Source: a virus
IMG/VR virus record: IMGVR_UViG_3300012920_000066
Span: 1-47,192 of that record
DNA length: 47,192 nucleotides
Direction: 5' to 3' (one strand)
Below the pieces are notes generated by a model. It was given only the letters and a program-made list of their open reading frames with translations. It did not search any database and had not been told where the DNA came from. A program made the translations under genes and the position numbers. Shown piece after piece: positions 1 through 7,153 of the stretch. Position 1 is the stretch's first letter, and the number at the start of each line of letters is the position of its first letter.

Positions 1-1
1 A

Positions 2-253
2 GTTCCAAGTGCAGAAGATGGTAATCCATTAGTTGTTTCAGATGTAAATCACATAAGAGAATTTTTAGAAAATGCTGATGCTAGTATAGGCACTCAATTA
101 GAATCATTTATTGAGGAACTATCCAATATTGGAATACAGAAAAAAATGCAACTTACATGTGTAAAATGCAGTGAAGAGTTGCCGGAAGGAGAAGAATACA
201 ACTTTGAATCAGTTGTAAACTTTAATACTGTAAATTTTTTCACGGCTTCCTAG
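2..253 (+). CDS. 26: gp26-like baseplate hub protein, 3' end only
   Basis: The frame is open from the window edge and ends at TAG 251-253, giving the last 83 residues. They contain a CxxC pair (Cys-Val-Lys-Cys) about 30 residues from the end and finish in a Phe-Phe-rich tail (NFFTAS). This is the arrangement expected of the C terminus of the T4 gp26 family, a baseplate hub assembly component. The gp51-like frame directly after it matches the T4 order 26-51. The call rests on this C-terminal pattern and on context, because the N terminus is outside the window. The 3' end carries a canonical slippery heptamer at 232-238, so part of the product may be extended into the next frame. Confidence 0.6.
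   Translation, partial: VPSAEDGNPLVVSDVNHIREFLENADASIGTQLESFIEELSNIGIQKKMQLTCVKCSEELPEGEEYNFESVVNFNTVNFFTAS
232..238 (+). other. Candidate programmed -1 frameshift site between gp26-like and gp51-like frames
   Basis: In the upstream frame the bases read A AAT TTT, a perfect X XXY YYZ slippery heptamer. It lies 12 bases before the TAG at 251. A slip of -1 continues ...NFF into HGFLARAEPEEVV and on through the 65-residue downstream frame to 474. The -1 frame is open from 226 and its residues between the slip site and the first possible start look protein-like. The upstream-frame product ends NFFTAS. I did not identify a clear stimulatory hairpin or pseudoknot. Confidence 0.6.
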
Positions 254-276
254 CTCGTGCAGAGCCTGAGGAGGTA

Positions 277-474
277 GTGGCATACCTTAGGAAGCTCAAT
301 GATGATTCAGATGCCATTAATAAAGAGATAACTGAAATGGTTATCTATGCTCAGGGTAGTCTGAGTTTCGATGACGTCTGGAGTATGAGTTTACCGCAAA
401 GACAATTGGTAGCAAAAACTATTAATAATTATTTCAAAGCAAAAGCAGGAAAACCAGTATCTGAAGATATGTAA
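277..474 (+). CDS. 51: gp51-like baseplate hub assembly protein (probably made as a frameshift fusion)
   Basis: This frame encodes a short acidic protein of the gp51 type, with a pattern of Tyr/Leu, a Ser-Leu-Asp-Asp segment and a Met-x-x-Pro-Gln-Arg segment, as in the marine-phage gp51 family. The only NTG start is GTG 277. A GAGGAGG at 268-274 ends two bases before it, which is too close for normal initiation. The same frame is open back to 226, and the residues before GTG (FFHGFLARAEPEEV) look like part of the protein. I therefore think the main product is a -1 frameshift extension of the gp26-like protein, with independent GTG initiation as a weaker alternative. The TAA overlaps the ATG of the next gene by one base. 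Confidence 0.6.
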   Translation: MAYLRKLNDDSDAINKEITEMVIYAQGSLSFDDVWSMSLPQRQLVAKTINNYFKAKAGKPVSEDM

Positions 475-896
475 TGAGTTGGTATTATAAAGACAAAGAA
501 ATAACAGAACTCCCAGATGATTGTGAGGCATTTGTATATTTAATCACAAACCTCACAAACGACATGAAATATGTTGGCAAAAAATTAGCAAAATTTAAAA
601 CAACCAAACCCCCATTAAAAGGCAGAAAGAACAAAAGACGTGGCACAAAAGAAAGTGACTGGAAAACTTATTGGGGTAGTAGCGATCATTTAAACAACGA
701 TGTAATAGAATTAGGAGAAGAAAATTTCCGTAGAGAAATATTATATTTTTGTCCTACTAGAGGAGTTGCAAGTTACTTGGAAGCCAGAGAGCAATTCGAA
801 AGGCGAGTACTTGAAACAGATGATTACTATAACGGAATCATCAACGTGAGGGTTGGTGGTTCGAAAATTCTTAAAGAGACCTTAAAAGACTACTAA
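474..896 (+). CDS. SegE-like GIY-YIG nuclease-family protein
   Basis: A 140-residue protein with a GIY-YIG core: FVYLIT at residues 20-25 stands for GIY and KYVGKK at 32-37 for YIG. They are followed by a basic stretch (about 49-58), the SDWKTYWGSS segment, Arg86/Arg87 and a YLEAREQFE helix that supplies the expected catalytic glutamate (about 103). It is close in size and pattern to the SegE-type family of T4-like phages. It is free-standing and starts one base inside the gp51-like stop codon, so it is translationally coupled to the baseplate genes. Whether it is an active homing endonuclease or has a domesticated role cannot be told from sequence. Confidence 0.75.
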   Translation: MSWYYKDKEITELPDDCEAFVYLITNLTNDMKYVGKKLAKFKTTKPPLKGRKNKRRGTKESDWKTYWGSSDHLNNDVIELGEENFRREILYFCPTRGVASYLEAREQFERRVLETDDYYNGIINVRVGGSKILKETLKDY

Positions 897-918
897 GTAG
901 GTGTGCTAGGCAAAAACT

Positions 919-950
919 AAGGCACACAAGGCAACACATCAAGGCACACA
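919..950. repeat. Direct repeat AAGGCACACA, two copies
   Basis: The 10-mer AAGGCACACA occurs at 919-928 and 941-950. The first copy can also pair with GTGTGC at 901-906, so both copies compete for the same partner at the 5' end of the gene-free stretch. Confidence 0.6.
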
Positions 951-1327
951 TAGGTCCATACACCACCCCATCGAGGCATAATAAAATCGATTACTTTGAC
1001 AATCCGGCAATGGCAACACCCGGTGCGAGATCTAGTATGTATGGCGGCAAATGAGATACAGAACACGACAAACAGTATTAAAAGATACAGGCTCTGAGAA
1101 CAAGCAACCTGTTAGCCACAGAACTGAACTCATCTAGGTTATGTGGTTCCCGTAAGAAACCAGTGACGGTAGTGTATGGGGGGACAAGGCTTACCGCCTC
1201 CTAGTAGCACCCGAGATTGAGATGATGAAGACATCACATGATGACATCATTGTTCACCTGTATAGGTGAATTATGACTCCAACATACATGATAACGGTCT
1301 TAAATAAAAAATTACAAACAAGTGAAA

Positions 1328-1376
1328 GAACGGAGTTTACGAAGTGATTGAACGTAGTTTGTAAAGACACGAAGTG
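1328..1376. repeat. Imperfect composite direct repeat
   Basis: GAACGGAGTTT (1328-1338) recurs as GAACGTAGTTT (1350-1360), and ACGAAGTG (1339-1346) recurs at 1369-1376. The order of the two modules is kept, and the second copy has 8 extra bases between them. The repeat abuts the 3' end of the minus-strand operon. Confidence 0.6.
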
Positions 1377-1379
1377 TCT
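1365..1379 (-). terminator. Possible hairpin terminator of the minus-strand operon
   Basis: AGACAC-GAA-GTGTCT forms a perfect 6-bp stem that overlaps the stop codon of the last minus-strand gene. On the minus strand it is followed by only a few T residues, so termination would be weak. Confidence 0.3.
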
Positions 1380-2181
1380 AGTAACATTTCCAACTATGTA
1401 GATATTTGTGCTTTTCCAGTATTTCCACTATATTATCAGGCATATTAATTGCTTCTCCCAACAATAAGTTTCCTATAGTTAATCTTTTATCATCAAAATC
1501 GTATGGCATTTTTTCCTGGACTTTCTGATAAAAGTTCATCATTCTACGCATTTGTGCATTGTGTTTACTGTCTGTGTCATAAACACCCTTTCCAAACCAC
1601 ATAAACAAAGTATTACGCATTATTGTTGTACACTCTATCTGGTCTGGAGTAATATCCAGGTCGTTGTCTAAAAACACAGAGTAAAATGATTTACCTACGT
1701 GCGGATATGACATATATAATTTTCCATGTTCTCTGGATATTGTGAAATCTTGTAGAGCAGATTCTGGTAGAGGGACACCTGCATCGCCATCGCTCATAAA
1801 AAATATAGCAGAACTTTCCAGTTTGTTTTGTAAAAATTCTAAGTGGTGTATTCTGTAGTTAAAGTCTCTGAGTACTTCATATAGTTCAGGATCGTTTTGT
1901 TCTGCATAATCATGAAGTTCCACAAACTCACTATGCAAAACATTTAAATCGTCTCCAAGTTTTTTATCTGGTAGCCTGTTAGCAACAAAACTTTTTATTT
2001 TTTCCAGTTCAGATAAAATATCCTGTTCTGTTTCCCCAAAACAGTAAAATTCATTTCTGCTGATTAAATCATTAGGCTGAGACTTCATTCTGTTATAGAA
2101 TAGTCTGCCGTGCTCTGTGTTGTAGATTTTATAGGTTAGTGTATAGGATTTATCTTTTCCAAAATGTACATCAATTAACAT
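1378..2181 (-). CDS. Conserved-type protein of unknown function, coupled to gp46
   Basis: A 267-residue soluble protein without signal peptide or membrane segment. The N-terminal half is charged and helical. The centre has a segment, YPHVGKSFYSVF, followed by a stretch ending FMWFGK, which I associate with an uncharacterised family of marine T4-like phages. No catalytic motif stands out. The ATG overlaps the end of gp46 by 11 bases, so it is translationally coupled as the last gene of the gp55-gp47-gp46 operon. By position it could act with the gp46/47 nuclease in recombination or host-DNA degradation, but that is inference only. Confidence 0.6.
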   Translation of the reverse strand: MLIDVHFGKDKSYTLTYKIYNTEHGRLFYNRMKSQPNDLISRNEFYCFGETEQDILSELEKIKSFVANRLPDKKLGDDLNVLHSEFVELHDYAEQNDPELYEVLRDFNYRIHHLEFLQNKLESSAIFFMSDGDAGVPLPESALQDFTISREHGKLYMSYPHVGKSFYSVFLDNDLDITPDQIECTTIMRNTLFMWFGKGVYDTDSKHNAQMRRMMNFYQKVQEKMPYDFDDKRLTIGNLLLGEAINMPDNIVEILEKHKYLHSWKCY

Positions 2182-3937
2182 AATCTGTGTCGGTATTGTA
2201 TGCTGTAAAACCGCCTTCTTTTACTACAGTTAATACATTATTTACACGACCAACAAGTTCTTCTTTGTGTGATATCAGCATGATGTTTTTGCCCTGTTCA
2301 CGATGCATTTTTTTCAGTACTGCCAGTGCATTTTCCACACCCATAGTATCCATTCCGGAATCTACTAATTCATCAATACATAATAAGTTCATAGGTCTGT
2401 TTAAACTCTCATACATATCTCTGAATGCCCAACTTAATCCTAATATAAGTCTGTTACGTTCACCTCTACTTAAATTATCAAAGTCTAAGTCTCTACCATA
2501 CTCAGTTATCTCTACACCCAAATCACTACTAAATTTAACATCATGTGGTAAGCCTAATTTTTCCAGATAATATGCTAGTCTGTGATTTAAATAGGCTATG
2601 TTTTGATCAATAATTTTCTTTCTGATAAAACTGTCTTTGCTTGTGAGCAACTTGTATAAAAAGTCCTGATGTTCTTGTAGATGTGTAAGCTCATTCATTG
2701 TCTCAAAACTGATTTCCTGAATACCTGTAGTTTGTAATCCTTCAATCTGTTCAATATAAGGATTGTCTTCTTGAGCTTTTTCTTCCAGTTGAGACATCAT
2801 TGTGTCCACATTATGTTTGTGTTGCAAAGCGTCTTCTATATTACTATATGACGTGTTAGGTTCTGCAGGTAAATCATCATAATCAGTAAGATTTTGCTCT
2901 AGTTCCTGAACTCTTTCGTATAGTTCATTATAGTATGTTTGTTCTGCTTCTATTTTGTCTTTTAATTCTTCTGTGTATTCTTCATGTGTGTCTAAATGTG
3001 CTGTATCTTGCCCACAGGCAGGGCATACACCTTCTTTTGCACTTTCCAAATTGCTTTTAAGTTCATTAATTTTTTCCATGCTCCTGTTTAAGGAAACATT
3101 TGATCTGCCAAGTTCTTGATCTATTGTCTGTTTTGCTTGTTGCTGTTCTTTTAAAGATGCTTTTACTTTGTGATTATCCAGTTCTTCATCAATATTAATA
3201 GTTTCCAGTTTCACAATAGCATTACCAAGCTCTTCTATCTTGGTGTTTTTATTGGCTTCCCAAGCCTTACTGCGACTTTCTATCTCTTTTATGTTTTTTT
3301 CTATACGTTTATTGCTTTCTTCTACAGCATTTATGCGTATTTCTTCCTCTTTTATTGCGTCTCTGGTGTGTTTTTGCCTTTCTTTTAACACTTCTGCTTT
3401 ACGAGATAACTCAGTTATACCCAGTAATTGCTCTATCATGTCCCTTTGATCATTGTTTTTCATGCTCAGGAAAGGCTCAGTATAGGTGTTTAATGCTATT
3501 AAATGCTTAAACATATTGTGTGGAAAACCAATAGTTTTCTCTATTTCTTTTTGTGTTTCTCTGCTGTCACCTTGTTGCTCATCGCTAAGTGCATCTTCTC
3601 CATCAATAGAAAATTTTAGTATATTAGGACGTCTGCCACGTTCTATTCTGTATTGTTTTCCTTTTATTTCAAACTCCACAGTAACAATCATGCCTTTACC
3701 GTTTGTTTTGTTTATTAGATTGTCTTTACGAATATTCGTTAAGGCATCTCCATAAAGAGCATAACTGAGAGCATTTATTATAGTAGTTTTACCTGTACCG
3801 TTTCTGCTACCGTCACCTCCCATGTCCAGGTTATGACCTAAAACAAGAGTCAGTTGGCAGTTATCAAAGTTTACTGCCTGAGTATTATTTCCAACACTCA
3901 TAAAATTCTTTGCTGATACGTTTTTAATCTTTAACAC
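2171..3937 (-). CDS. 46: gp46 recombination endonuclease, Rad50/SbcC-like ATPase subunit
   Basis: The Walker A motif GSRNGTGKT is at residues 43-51. A long coiled-coil-prone centre is interrupted by a zinc hook CPACGQ (Cys305 and Cys308), which dimerises two coiled coils through a metal ion. The C-terminal half carries the ABC signature LSRGERNRL (about 491-499) and the Walker B segment LLCIDEL (about 517-523). At 588 residues it matches the usual size of T4 gp46 (560). With gp47 it forms the phage Mre11-Rad50 complex, which resects DNA ends for recombination-dependent replication and degrades host DNA. Its start overlaps the gp47 stop by one base. Confidence 0.95.
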   Translation of the reverse strand: MLKIKNVSAKNFMSVGNNTQAVNFDNCQLTLVLGHNLDMGGDGSRNGTGKTTIINALSYALYGDALTNIRKDNLINKTNGKGMIVTVEFEIKGKQYRIERGRRPNILKFSIDGEDALSDEQQGDSRETQKEIEKTIGFPHNMFKHLIALNTYTEPFLSMKNNDQRDMIEQLLGITELSRKAEVLKERQKHTRDAIKEEEIRINAVEESNKRIEKNIKEIESRSKAWEANKNTKIEELGNAIVKLETINIDEELDNHKVKASLKEQQQAKQTIDQELGRSNVSLNRSMEKINELKSNLESAKEGVCPACGQDTAHLDTHEEYTEELKDKIEAEQTYYNELYERVQELEQNLTDYDDLPAEPNTSYSNIEDALQHKHNVDTMMSQLEEKAQEDNPYIEQIEGLQTTGIQEISFETMNELTHLQEHQDFLYKLLTSKDSFIRKKIIDQNIAYLNHRLAYYLEKLGLPHDVKFSSDLGVEITEYGRDLDFDNLSRGERNRLILGLSWAFRDMYESLNRPMNLLCIDELVDSGMDTMGVENALAVLKKMHREQGKNIMLISHKEELVGRVNNVLTVVKEGGFTAYNTDTDYVN

Positions 3938-4953
3938 TATTCAATCTCTATACTGTTATAAATGTCTATTAATTTTTCTTTTTCAACTGTCTTACTTTCT
4001 ATAGTTTCCAATTGCTGTATAACTATTTGATCAACACTTTCGAAACTTATTTCTCCGCCTTCAAATTCTTCCTCTTCTTTAACAGGCAGTAATTGAAGCT
4101 CACGGACTTTATATTGTTCTGCAAACTTTTCTCTGATAAAATTTGCTTCTTCATAACTGATACTAATGTCTAATTTTACTCTTGCATAAGTGTATTGGTC
4201 TAATAAATTTTGATGATTATCCAATAATTGTTTGAGTGTAAACACTCTGTACTTGGGGCATTCTGTCCAATTTACATACTGAGGTTCTTCTCCCCAAGTA
4301 AGGAACATAGCACCACGTTCATCGTCATCTACATCTGCGTAATTGTGTGGAAAAGCATTGCCAATATAATGTATATTATTTTTATATTGACGTTTATGAA
4401 AATGACCACTAAACACATATTCAGGACCACTTAACATTTTGTCATTTATGCCTCCATGGTCAGGCATCTCTACCATTGCATTCATTTTAAAGTATGGCAA
4501 TTCAAAATGACCAAACATATACTTGACTTGCATTTTTGCAACTTGTTTGTGTTCATCACCAACTAGCCAAGGTATAATTGCAACATCATCTTGTACAAAA
4601 TGTTCATCTACCATAACAAAGTTAGATAGGTCTCTTGCATATTCAATACTGTTTAAATCACGTTTTTCTCTGTAATATAAATCATGATTGCCTGTTATAA
4701 AGTAAACAGTTTCAAATGCTTCATTTATTTTTTTAAGATCTCTGATGGTTGCATTCATTGTTGCAACATTTACACTTGCTCTGTGATGATGCCAGTCGCC
4801 AAGGAATATACAGGTTTCTGCATTTCTGGCTTTTGCTTCAGCAATAAACCAGTCTACGTATCTGTGACAATCTTCTAAATGTAAACGGCTGTTCTGCTTT
4901 AATCCGTAGTGAATATCCGTGAAACATGCCGCTGTTTTAAACAGTTGGGACAT
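3937..4953 (-). CDS. 47: gp47 recombination endonuclease, Mre11/SbcD-like nuclease subunit
   Basis: All phosphodiesterase motifs of the Mre11 family are in order: DIH (13-15), GDWHHH (52-57), GNHD (88-91), GHFE (148-151) and GHFH (183-186). These bind two Mn ions in the active site. The 338 residues equal the length of T4 gp47 (339). The C-terminal part has no recognisable motif and should carry the gp46-binding region. It sits between gp55 (3-base gap) and gp46 (1-base overlap), so the three are made from one mRNA. Confidence 0.95.
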   Translation of the reverse strand: MSQLFKTAACFTDIHYGLKQNSRLHLEDCHRYVDWFIAEAKARNAETCIFLGDWHHHRASVNVATMNATIRDLKKINEAFETVYFITGNHDLYYREKRDLNSIEYARDLSNFVMVDEHFVQDDVAIIPWLVGDEHKQVAKMQVKYMFGHFELPYFKMNAMVEMPDHGGINDKMLSGPEYVFSGHFHKRQYKNNIHYIGNAFPHNYADVDDDERGAMFLTWGEEPQYVNWTECPKYRVFTLKQLLDNHQNLLDQYTYARVKLDISISYEEANFIREKFAEQYKVRELQLLPVKEEEEFEGGEISFESVDQIVIQQLETIESKTVEKEKLIDIYNSIEIE

Positions 4954-4956
4954 ATT

Positions 4957-5826
4957 TTAATCTGATAATGAATTTAAATCTGTTTGATCTGCTTGTTCAC
5001 GCATGATTCTCATTTCGTTCTCATGCTGTATTTGTCTACCATAACTTGGTAAATGACCTTGCTCAATCAGTATATCATCTCTGATAGTTTGATTTCTCTT
5101 TTCTAAATTTAAAATTCTTGTAAAACTATTATTAACTGCGGCAGTATAATAAGCAAATGGATTATCTGATTTCATTTCATTAAATTGCAATCCAATATAA
5201 CTTAATTGTACTAAAGCCTGTCCTCTCATTTCATCAATGTAGGTGTAGCCTCTCCAGTTTGCTCTGTGGCTGTATCTTTCTACAAGTTTTAAAAACATAT
5301 GACCTAACTTATTAGTAATTTTTCCATGCTTACAATTAAAGTGTCCATTACTAATACCACCTTCCCAATGACTTCTTGCAACTTCTTTAACTTCTTCTCC
5401 AACATAAGCATAATGCTTAAATGGAGGAAAATTTACCTTTGCTAAGAACTCTGCTTCTGTTTTAGGATTTTTCTTCCTGCCAGGCTCTTCTGGGATATGT
5501 TCCATAGTCATAATTCTAAAAACCAAATCTTCTACAGGAATACTTTTTGGGTCTACTGCAAATTGTTTTTGCTTAGGCTTATTTTTGTAATCCTTAGGGT
5601 CATGTAATGCCATTGCGGCCTGATAGGCCTCAGATTGCATTTTTGCGGCTTTGTTTTCTCTTGCGGCTTTTATACTGTTTCTGTTTATTTTTTTAACATC
5701 TTCCAGTATAATGTCGAATTCTGAATATTTGTCATCTGCTAACCAGCAAAATGACATTTTACTTTTGTGAATTTCTTTTAAAATATCTTTATTATTAAGA
5801 TAATTAACTTTCTTAGGCTGTGCCAT
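4957..5826 (-). CDS. 55: gp55-like late transcription sigma factor
   Basis: Residues about 190-270 hold the sigma region 2-like part of the T4 gp55 family: YTYIDEMRGQALVQLSYIGL, then NPFAYYTAAVNNSF and a basic helix (ILNLEKRNQTIRDD). gp55 directs host RNA polymerase to TATAAATA-type late promoters, and several such boxes lie in this window. At 289 residues it is about 100 longer than T4 gp55 (185). The extra length is an N-terminal region of unknown role, rich in Lys and Ala. The ATG at 5826 has a good Shine-Dalgarno (GAGGAG on the minus strand). It is the first gene behind a sigma70 promoter, so it is expected to be made before the late genes. Confidence 0.9.
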   Translation of the reverse strand: MAQPKKVNYLNNKDILKEIHKSKMSFCWLADDKYSEFDIILEDVKKINRNSIKAARENKAAKMQSEAYQAAMALHDPKDYKNKPKQKQFAVDPKSIPVEDLVFRIMTMEHIPEEPGRKKNPKTEAEFLAKVNFPPFKHYAYVGEEVKEVARSHWEGGISNGHFNCKHGKITNKLGHMFLKLVERYSHRANWRGYTYIDEMRGQALVQLSYIGLQFNEMKSDNPFAYYTAAVNNSFTRILNLEKRNQTIRDDILIEQGHLPSYGRQIQHENEMRIMREQADQTDLNSLSD

Positions 5827-5865
5827 TAACTCTCCTCAAAATTATCGTTCATTTATATTGTTAGT

Positions 5866-5893
5866 ATTATACACAGTCTTTTGTGTATGTCAA
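5866..5893 (-). promoter_or_regulatory. Consensus sigma70 promoter of the gp55-gp47-gp46 operon
   Basis: On the minus strand TTGACA (5893-5888) is followed after 16 bases by TATAAT (5871-5866). Transcription should start near 5859, giving a leader of about 33 bases with a GAGGAG ribosome site before the gp55 ATG. Confidence 0.85.
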
Positions 5894-5916
5894 TTAGTAT
5901 TTAGTAAAAGTGGCCT

Positions 5917-5945
5917 ATTATAATATGTTTTAATGAATATGATAA
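5917..5945 (-). promoter_or_regulatory. Possible second, overlapping sigma70-type promoter
   Basis: On the minus strand TTATCA (5945-5940) and TATAAT (5922-5917) are 17 bases apart. The -35 is a 4/6 match and is the reverse complement of TGATAA, which overlaps most of the late box on the other strand. The same pair with the same spacing exists at 14297-14325. Confidence 0.35.
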
Positions 5946-5948
5946 ATA
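5941..5948 (+). promoter_or_regulatory. T4-type late promoter box GATAAATA
   Basis: The octamer differs from the T4 late box TATAAATA at the first base only. Transcription would start near 5954, leaving a leader with AGGAG (5956-5960) before the ATG at 5967. It drives the tube-cap/gp53/hub/spike operon. Confidence 0.8.
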
Positions 5949-5966
5949 CCTATACAGGAGATTTGT

Positions 5967-6848
5967 ATGTCTAAATTTTTTAAATCTATAAACAGCAAGA
6001 TTAATAACAAAATCGGCAAGGAGATGGGTAAACTTGACCCCAGACTTCAATCCATTGTGGGTGCATTTTTCCCAGGTTTAGGCGGCGGCATAGAGAACTA
6101 TCAGGATAATGCTTTTCTAGATTTAATGGGAAACAGAGCAGTAGATTTAAATACGCAAGTATCAAATGCGGCGAAAGTACAAGTAAAAGAATCCAAAGGT
6201 TCCAAACCAGCAAACATAGACTGGAGAGCACGATTAAGACCAAAAAATGGTGGCAAAGACAAAGTATATCAATCAGACACTAATGGACTTTTAAATCCAC
6301 TCAAAAAAATGGGCGGGCTGGTGTGGCAAGAAACACCACTTATCTTCTTGGCTGGTTTGAATGAGTATAATGAGCATTTAGCACACGGTATGAATTTTCC
6401 TGTAGTAACATACAATTACAGTAGGCCTCCCACACTACCTATTACTGCAGACTTTTTTGCAAACGATGTTTACGAGGCACAATACCTTTTAGCAGTGATG
6501 CATTTTTGCAGAACAGTAACCAAAGCATATTTTGGTGAGGCGGCACTAGACGGGGAATCACCTAATCTAGGAACTCCTCCACCAGTATTACTTTTTGAAT
6601 ACATGGGAGAACATGGATTTAATAAAGTACCAGTTGTAGTTAGAGACTATAACTTACAGTTACCAAATGATGTAGACTATATACCAGTTAAATCACAAGT
6701 TGATGGCAAGGAACAAACAACCTATGTGCCTGTGAGATTTAATTTACAGATTAATTTAACACCAGCATACACACCTAAAAAGGTCAGAAAAGAATTTGAT
6801 GTTGAAGCATTTAGAAATGGTAAACTTTACAAGGACGGATTTATTTAA
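5967..6848 (+). CDS. 48: Baseplate tail-tube cap protein (gp48/gp54-like)
   Basis: A 293-residue protein with the shared architecture of T4 gp48 and gp54, the proteins that cap the baseplate hub and start tube polymerisation. Seen here: DWRARLRP (84-91), an LLNPLKKMGG segment, a YEAQYLLAVMHFCR helix (about 170-183), the TPPPVLLFEYMGEHGFNKVP block (about 203-222), a LPNDVDYIPV segment, and a C-terminal YTPKKVRKEF stretch. gp48 and gp54 are homologous and I cannot separate them with certainty; the symbol is the likelier choice. The late box and AGGAG lie directly upstream, and the stop overlaps the gp53 ATG by one base. Confidence 0.75.
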   Translation: MSKFFKSINSKINNKIGKEMGKLDPRLQSIVGAFFPGLGGGIENYQDNAFLDLMGNRAVDLNTQVSNAAKVQVKESKGSKPANIDWRARLRPKNGGKDKVYQSDTNGLLNPLKKMGGLVWQETPLIFLAGLNEYNEHLAHGMNFPVVTYNYSRPPTLPITADFFANDVYEAQYLLAVMHFCRTVTKAYFGEAALDGESPNLGTPPPVLLFEYMGEHGFNKVPVVVRDYNLQLPNDVDYIPVKSQVDGKEQTTYVPVRFNLQINLTPAYTPKKVRKEFDVEAFRNGKLYKDGFI

Positions 6849-7150
6849 TGGCCAAGTATAACAGAAATTCATTCATAACAAACCCAAGACTTTTTGATAA
6901 AAGATTTTTGGATTTAAACGACATACCTAAAATAACACCAAGAGTTAGCGATGTATTATATATTATAGAATCTGATTACGATGAAAGGCCAGATCTGTTA
7001 GCACACAAATTATACGGGTCATCAGAACTTTGGTGGGTGTTTGTTGTGAGAAATCCAGACCTAATTTATGACCCTATCAGAGATTTCAAAGCAGGATTAG
7101 AGATTGCATTACCAAGCGAAGATTCCATCACCAGACTAACTGGAGGGTAA
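6848..7150 (+). CDS. 53: gp53-like baseplate wedge subunit
   Basis: A 100-residue protein with the LysM-like gp53 signature DERPDLLAHKLYGSSELWWV at about residues 47-66, followed by RNPDLIYDP and a Phe-Lys-Ala-Gly-Leu segment. In T4 gp53 joins neighbouring wedges to the hub late in baseplate assembly. At 100 residues it is about half the length of T4 gp53 (196); the whole conserved core is present and the missing part is C-terminal. It starts with TAATG overlap from the upstream gene and is followed after 3 bases by the hub gene. Confidence 0.8.
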   Translation: MAKYNRNSFITNPRLFDKRFLDLNDIPKITPRVSDVLYIIESDYDERPDLLAHKLYGSSELWWVFVVRNPDLIYDPIRDFKAGLEIALPSEDSITRLTGG

Positions 7151-7153
7151 CAC

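Larger units (their letters stand above)
897..1377. ncRNA. Gene-free, GC-elevated, hairpin-rich stretch; candidate structured RNA
   Basis: No convincing reading frame exists here on either strand. Bases 901-1260 have about 46% GC by count, clearly above the surrounding coding DNA, as is typical of structured RNA in AT-rich genomes. Possible stems are GTGTGC 901-906 with GCACAC 922-927; AACCT 1106-1110 with AGGTT 1136-1140; CCACA 1116-1120 with TGTGG 1142-1146 (crossing the previous pair, so an H-type pseudoknot is possible); TGGTT 1144-1148 with AACCA 1158-1162; AGGC 1187-1190 with GCCT 1196-1199; ATGATG 1238-1243 with CATCAT 1245-1250; and TTCACC 1253-1258 with GGTGAA 1265-1270. I do not recognise tRNA, tmRNA, RNase P or group I/II intron core motifs. 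The transcribed strand is unknown. Confidence 0.4.
5917..5948. repeat. 32-bp divergent-promoter element, copy 1
   Basis: This 32-bp block matches 14297-14328 at 29 of 32 positions. Both copies lie between a sigma70 promoter reading left and a late gene reading right, and both end in GATAAATA. Confidence 0.8.

Noticed and set aside
277-279. GTG 277 as the normal start of gp51
   Set aside because: The ribosome site is only two bases away and upstream in-frame residues look coding; kept only as the conventional coordinate.
897-1377. tRNA, tmRNA, RNase P RNA or group I/II intron
   Set aside because: No T-arm consensus, no tag reading frame, no intron P/Q/R/S or domain V core, and no split exon around the stretch (the next gene is on the other strand).
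2187-2570. 127-residue plus-strand frame within gp46
   Set aside because: Antisense to the conserved ABC signature and Walker B region; no ribosome site.
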